A stretch of DNA of 9,163 bases from CAZQYC01 sp043746555 (lineage in GTDB: Bacteria > Pseudomonadota > Gammaproteobacteria > Steroidobacterales > Steroidobacteraceae), in the NCBI GenBank assembly GCA_043746555.1, contig JAYTQU010000273.1, forward strand, positions 1 through 9,163. Reading direction: 5' to 3'. Positions within the stretch are counted from its first letter, which is position 1, and each line of letters starts with the position of its first letter. The notes beneath the pieces are model-generated. The model ran no database searches, was not told where the DNA came from, and saw only the letters and a list, made by a program, of their open reading frames with translations. Below, piece after piece: positions 6,089-9,163 of this stretch. Position numbers and translations under genes: made by a program.

Positions 6089-8020
6089 TCAGGACTTCTT
6101 CTTATCCTTCACTTCCTCAAATTCCGCATCGAGCACGTCGTCTTTGCCGTTACTGCCTGCATTACCGCCGGATGCTTGTTGTGAGCCCGGTGCTTCGCCT
6201 GCCGGCCCGGGCTGCGCCGCTTGCGCCAATGTCTGCGATGCCTCGGCTAGAGCCTTAACTTTGCGGTCGATAATGTCTTTATCGTCACCGGTCAGTGCAG
6301 TCTTAAGGTCGGACATTGCCGATTCGATCTTCGCGCGTTCGGCGCCAGGCACTTTATCGCCCAGCTCTTTGAGCGATTTCTCGGTCGCGTGCATCATGGC
6401 GTCGGCTTTGTTACGAGTATCGACTAGCTCGCGGAATTTGCGATCTTCCTCGGCATGCGCTTCGGCGTCTTTCACCATGCGCTTAATCTCGTCTTCGTTC
6501 AAACCGCTCGACGCTTTGATGACGATCTTCTGTTCCTTGCCGGTGTTCTTGTCCTTCGCGGACACATTGAGAATGCCGTTGGCGTCGATGTCGAATCCAA
6601 CTTCAATTTGCGGCATGCCGCGCGGTGCCGGTGGAATGCCTTCGAGATTGAATTGGCCAAGCGACTTGTTGTCGCTGGAGCGTTGCCGCTCGCCTTGCAA
6701 CACGTGAATAGTCACCGCGCCTTGATTGTCATCGGCAGTCGAGAACGTTTGCGACGCCTTGGTCGGAATCGTGGTGTTCTTTTCAATGACCTTCGTCATG
6801 ATACCGCCCAACGTTTCGATGCCAAGCGACAGTGGTGTCACGTCGAGCAACAACACATCTTTCACTTCGCCGGCCAACACGCCCGCTTGAATCGCCGCGC
6901 CCACGGCCACTGCTTCGTCGGGATTCACGTCTTTGCGCGGCTCTTTGCCGAAGAAATCTTTGACGACCTTCTGCACCAGCGGCATACGCGTTTGACCGCC
7001 GACCAAAATCACTTCGGACACGTCATTGGTTGAAAGCCCGGCATCTTTCAATGCCGTGCGACACGGATCGACGGTCTTTTGCACCAACTCATCGACCAAG
7101 CTTTCGAGTTTGGCGCGCGTGAGTTTGATATTGAGATGTTTTGGACCCGATGCATCGGCCGTGATGTACGGCAGATTCACGTCGGTCTGTTGACTCGATG
7201 AAAGTTCGATCTTGGCTTTTTCCGCCGCCTCTTTTAAGCGCTGCATGGCCAACGGATCTTTGCGTACGTCGACGCCGCTTTCTTTCTTGAACTCATCGGC
7301 TAAGAAGTGAATGATTTTGAGATCGAAGTCTTCGCCACCCAAGAAAGTATCGCCGTTGGTGGCAAGCACTTCGAACTGACGCTCGCCATCGACATCCGCC
7401 ACTTCGATGACGGAGACATCGAACGTGCCGCCGCCCAAGTCGTACACGGCAATCTTACGATCGCCGCCTTGCTTGTCCATGCCGTAGGCCAGCGCCGCCG
7501 CCGTGGGTTCGTTGATGATGCGCTTGACGTTCAAGCCCGCGATGCGGCCTGCGTCTTTGGTCGCTTGACGTTGCGAGTCGTTAAAGTAGGCCGGCACCGT
7601 GATCACGGCTTCGGTCACGGTTTCGCCGAGAAAATCCTCGGCGGTTTTCTTCATCTTCATGAGCACGCGCGCGGAAATTTCCGGCGGCGACATTTTCTTG
7701 CCGTTGATATCGACCCAAGCGTCGCCGTTGTCGGCCTTGGCGATCTTGTACGGCACCATGTGAATATCTTTTTGCACCACGTCGTCTTCGAAACGACGAC
7801 CGATGAGACGCTTCACCGCAAATAAGGTGTTGTGCGGATTGGTCACCGCTTGGCGTTTTGCCGATTGACCGACCACCACTTCATCGTCTTTGGTAAACGC
7901 AACGATGGACGGCGTCGTGCGATCGCCTTCGCTGTTTTCAATCACACGCGGCTTGCCGCCTTCCATGATCGCGACGCACGAATTGGTCGTGCCTAAGTCG
8001 ATGCCGATTATCTTGGCCAT
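6089..8020 (-). CDS. dnaK: Chaperone protein DnaK (Hsp70)
   Basis: Main cytoplasmic Hsp70: an ATP-driven chaperone working with DnaJ and GrpE, and in many proteobacteria a negative regulator of sigma-32. At 643 residues it is full length. The nucleotide-binding domain has the phosphate loop IGIDLGTTNS (5-14), Lys70, Glu171 and YDLGGGTFDVSV with Thr199, matching E. coli numbering. The interdomain linker VLLLD is at 389-393 and is followed by the substrate-binding domain with TPLSLGIETLGG. A helical lid and a flexible Gly/Gln/Ala-rich tail end in the conserved DAEFEEVKD. The start is ATG at 8020 (MAKIIGIDLGTT), with GGAG nine bases upstream. A sigma-32-like promoter lies at 8067-8096. No oddity is seen in the protein. 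Confidence 0.98.
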   Translation of the reverse strand: MAKIIGIDLGTTNSCVAIMEGGKPRVIENSEGDRTTPSIVAFTKDDEVVVGQSAKRQAVTNPHNTLFAVKRLIGRRFEDDVVQKDIHMVPYKIAKADNGDAWVDINGKKMSPPEISARVLMKMKKTAEDFLGETVTEAVITVPAYFNDSQRQATKDAGRIAGLNVKRIINEPTAAALAYGMDKQGGDRKIAVYDLGGGTFDVSVIEVADVDGERQFEVLATNGDTFLGGEDFDLKIIHFLADEFKKESGVDVRKDPLAMQRLKEAAEKAKIELSSSQQTDVNLPYITADASGPKHLNIKLTRAKLESLVDELVQKTVDPCRTALKDAGLSTNDVSEVILVGGQTRMPLVQKVVKDFFGKEPRKDVNPDEAVAVGAAIQAGVLAGEVKDVLLLDVTPLSLGIETLGGIMTKVIEKNTTIPTKASQTFSTADDNQGAVTIHVLQGERQRSSDNKSLGQFNLEGIPPAPRGMPQIEVGFDIDANGILNVSAKDKNTGKEQKIVIKASSGLNEDEIKRMVKDAEAHAEEDRKFRELVDTRNKADAMMHATEKSLKELGDKVPGAERAKIESAMSDLKTALTGDDKDIIDRKVKALAEASQTLAQAAQPGPAGEAPGSQQASGGNAGSNGKDDVLDAEFEEVKDKKKS

Positions 8021-8066
8021 GTGGGTACGCTCCGATTCAACATTTCAAAAACGGGTAACTGCCGGG

Positions 8067-8096
8067 ATTGATTGGGATGAGGCGCGGCCTTTCAAG
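8067..8096 (-). promoter_or_regulatory. Sigma-32-like heat-shock promoter of dnaK
   Basis: On the minus strand a perfect -35 box CTTGAAA (8090-8096) is followed after 13 bases by CCCAATCAAT (8067-8076), close to the sigma-32 -10 consensus CCCCATNT. It lies about 47-76 bp before the dnaK start, leaving a short leader with GGAG at 8030-8033. The known heat-shock control of dnaK and the identical spacer at the grpE promoter support it. The heptamer array of locus D begins one base upstream of the -35 box. Confidence 0.65.
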
Positions 8097-8097
8097 A

Positions 8098-8184
8098 GGC
8101 TGGGGGCTGGAGGCTGGGGGCTGGGGTGAGAGAAAAAACAACAGGACTCCAACATCCTACCCAGGCCCCACGCCCCACCCCTCA
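8098..8184. repeat. Inverted pair of heptamer arrays in the dnaK/grpE gap (locus D)
   Basis: The left arm (8098-8125) is four units, three GGCTGGG and one GGCTGGA, followed by GTGAGAG. The right arm (8157-8184) is four units in the opposite sense, such as GGCCCCA and CGCCCCA; its last unit includes the grpE stop codon (8182-8184). Aligning 8101-8128 with the reverse complement of 8157-8184 gives about 20 of 28 matches. The spacer holds an A-rich stretch (8131-8140). The left arm directly abuts the -35 box of the dnaK promoter. Confidence 0.8.
8160..8181 (-). other. G-quadruplex motif at the grpE 3' end
   Basis: On the minus (mRNA-sense) strand there are four G-runs: three of four Gs (8178-8181, 8173-8176, 8166-8169) and one of three Gs (8160-8162). 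The loops are 1, 3 and 3 nt, which fits the canonical G3+N1-7 pattern. It sits immediately after the grpE stop codon, within the right arm of the locus D repeat. Folding in vivo is inference. Confidence 0.55.
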
Positions 8185-8718
8185 TCTCGACACAATCACC
8201 CGCGCCGGCCGCAGCAGCCGACCGTTTAACTGATAGCCCTTTTGAATGACTTGCAGCACCGTGTTGGCCGGATGTTCCGCCGACTCTTGGGTCACTATGG
8301 CTTCATGAAATTCGGGATTGAACGGCTGATCGAGCGGCTCAACAGCCAATATGCCGGCGCGCTCAAAAGCCTTATTCAATAGTTGCAACGTGGCTTCGGT
8401 GCCGGCGAGCAAGCTTTCGGCATTCGTTCCTTGCGCTGCTTGCAAACCAAGCTCCAAGGAATCTTTGACATTGATGAGATCCTGGCCAAATTTTTCGAGG
8501 GCGTACTTGTGCGCCTGTTCGAGATCGCGTGCCGCGCGCTTGCGCATGTTTTCCATCTCGGCGAGCGCGCGCATATAAAGATCGCGGTTTTCAAGCGCGC
8601 GGGCTTCGGCGCCGGCCAAGGCGTCTGCGAGATGGGTACCGTCTTGAGCCGCCGCTGCGTCGTTGTCCTGCGGCATCGTAGCATCGGCGTCGCGGGTCGA
8701 ATCGGAAGCAGCCGTCAT
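8182..8718 (-). CDS. grpE: Nucleotide exchange factor GrpE
   Basis: Homodimeric exchange factor that releases ADP from DnaK and acts as a thermosensor in the Hsp70 cycle. The 178 residues comprise an acidic, disordered N-terminus (1-30), a long helical coiled-coil (about 33-95, ENRDLYMRALAEMENMRKR) and the C-terminal beta-wing (about 120-178). The beta-wing carries the signature PFNPEFHEAI and NTVLQVIQKGYQLNGRLLRPARVIVS. An upstream TTG at 8724 is also in frame, but the ATG at 8718 is preferred: GGAG (8726-8729) is seven bases from the ATG and only one base from the TTG. A sigma-32-like promoter lies in the end of hrcA, leaving a leader of about 95 nt. The stop codon lies inside the heptamer array of locus D. 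Confidence 0.95.
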   Translation of the reverse strand: MTAASDSTRDADATMPQDNDAAAAQDGTHLADALAGAEARALENRDLYMRALAEMENMRKRAARDLEQAHKYALEKFGQDLINVKDSLELGLQAAQGTNAESLLAGTEATLQLLNKAFERAGILAVEPLDQPFNPEFHEAIVTQESAEHPANTVLQVIQKGYQLNGRLLRPARVIVSR

Positions 8719-8725
8719 GCTCAAT

Positions 8726-8729
8726 CTCC
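8726..8729 (-). promoter_or_regulatory. Ribosome-binding site deciding the grpE start
   Basis: GGAG on the minus strand, seven bases before the ATG at 8718. Its distance excludes the in-frame TTG at 8724 as the main start. A nearby AU-rich stem (8736-8750, arms TATTCT/AGAATA with a 3-nt loop) lies just upstream in the leader. Confidence 0.6.
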
Positions 8730-8820
8730 AGGAATTATTCTAAAAGAATATTGATTATCAAATTAGCCATCGGAGTGAATGCCGCCGGGATCGGCAGACA
8801 GCAAAACCAAAGCCGGGCGA

Positions 8821-8849
8821 ATTGTGGGGCCTAGACCTTAGAATTCAAG
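8821..8849 (-). promoter_or_regulatory. Sigma-32-like heat-shock promoter of grpE, inside the hrcA 3' end
   Basis: On the minus strand a -35-like CTTGAAT (8843-8849) is followed after 13 bases by CCCCACAAT (8821-8829), close to the sigma-32 consensus CTTGAAA / CCCCATNT. The -35 box overlaps the last codons of hrcA. The same spacer length as the dnaK promoter supports it. It would let grpE be induced separately from hrcA. Confidence 0.6.
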
Positions 8850-9163
8850 GCAGAGCCCAAAAGTTTTGCGGTGATGTCCACGATGGGAATCACGCGCTCG
8901 TACGCCATGCGGGTGGGACCGATCACGCCGAGCACACCCACCACTTCGTTGTCCAGCGTGTACGGTGCCGTAACTACGCTGCAATCGTCCAAAATCGTGT
9001 AACCCGATTCCTGGCCGATAAAGATTTGGACGCCTTCGGCACGTAAACTCTGATCCAGCAAATGCAAAATGTCGCGCTGCTGATTGAAGGCCTCGAATAG
9101 ACGTTTGAGTTTCTCGACATTCGATAATTCGGCAAAACCCATGAGATTGGTTTCGCCCGCGAT
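8831..9163 (-). CDS. hrcA: Heat-inducible transcription repressor HrcA, C-terminal part
   Basis: The last 110 residues of HrcA, the repressor that binds CIRCE operators of chaperone genes and needs GroEL to fold. The 5' part, with the winged-helix DNA-binding domain, lies outside the window; the frame is open to the right edge. Visible motifs are KLKRLFEAF, LLDQSLRAEGVQIFIGQESG, LDDCSVVTAPYTLDNEVVGVLGVIGPTRMAYERVIPIVD and a C-terminal TAKLLGSAL, all typical of the family's GAF-like domain. The gene ends in TAG at 8831, 112 bp before the grpE start. No CIRCE inverted repeat is found in the window; it would be expected upstream of hrcA. Confidence 0.95.
   Translation of the reverse strand: MAGETNLMGFAELSNVEKLKRLFEAFNQQRDILHLLDQSLRAEGVQIFIGQESGYTILDDCSVVTAPYTLDNEVVGVLGVIGPTRMAYERVIPIVDITAKLLGSALNSKV

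Noticed and set aside
5739..6707. Long plus-strand open frame of 322 codons across the dnaJ/dnaK junction
   Set aside because: It lies antisense to two conserved genes and to the locus C hairpin, with a low-complexity Ser/Ala/Arg-rich product and no recognisable domain.
6455..7825. Other long plus-strand open frames inside dnaK (6455-7033, 7307-7825)
   Set aside because: They mirror DnaK codons; the His/Arg/Phe-rich products resemble antisense readings and no known family.
8754..8759. Sigma-70 -10 box GATAAT in the grpE leader
   Set aside because: No -35 match at 16-18 bp spacing and no extended -10 TG; the AT-rich context makes chance likely.
8761..8790. CIRCE-like element before grpE
   Set aside because: GATGGCTAA resembles one CIRCE half (7 of 9), but the partner half at the required 9-nt spacing is missing.

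Overview
The window is a housekeeping stretch of a bacterial chromosome. All nine genes lie on the minus strand and read from the right end to the left. In transcription order they are hrcA (3' part only), grpE, dnaK, dnaJ, glyA, nrdR, ribD, ribE and a RibBX-type ribB (3' end cut off by the window). No gene on the plus strand can be supported; the long plus-strand open frames all lie antisense to conserved genes. No gap between genes exceeds about 165 bp. I see no tRNA, rRNA, CRISPR array, insertion sequence, phage gene or novel protein-coding system.

The organism is most likely a non-enteric gammaproteobacterium. hrcA-grpE-dnaK-dnaJ in one block combines the HrcA repressor with sigma-32-like promoters. 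The glyA-nrdR-ribD-ribE-ribBX order, and the degenerate cyclohydrolase half of RibBX, are proteobacterial traits. The exact order or genus cannot be read from this window.

Right part (4839-9163): the heat-shock chaperone block. HrcA represses chaperone genes, and GrpE and DnaJ are the nucleotide-exchange factor and J-protein of the Hsp70 DnaK. Two matching sigma-32-like promoters are visible, one inside the 3' end of hrcA (for grpE) and one between grpE and dnaK, both with a 13-nt spacer. Middle and left part (1-4781): glyA (serine to glycine plus a one-carbon unit), nrdR (ribonucleotide reductase repressor) and a tightly packed ribD-ribE-ribBX set for riboflavin. The RibBX C-terminal half lacks the GTP cyclohydrolase II zinc and catalytic motifs, so a separate ribA is expected elsewhere.

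The most unusual content is between the genes. Four of the gaps (ribD/nrdR, nrdR/glyA, dnaJ/dnaK, dnaK/grpE) each hold a pair of short arrays of degenerate 7-bp tandem units. The second array is roughly the reverse complement of the first, so each gap can fold into a hairpin. The heptamer differs from gap to gap, but the two arms within a gap resemble each other. This looks like a dispersed family of palindromic heptamer repeats, the best candidate here for something poorly described. One copy abuts the dnaK promoter and carries a G-quadruplex motif across the grpE stop codon. Another forms a very strong hairpin between dnaK and dnaJ. The genes directly downstream of three copies (ribD, nrdR, dnaJ) have no visible Shine-Dalgarno sequence.
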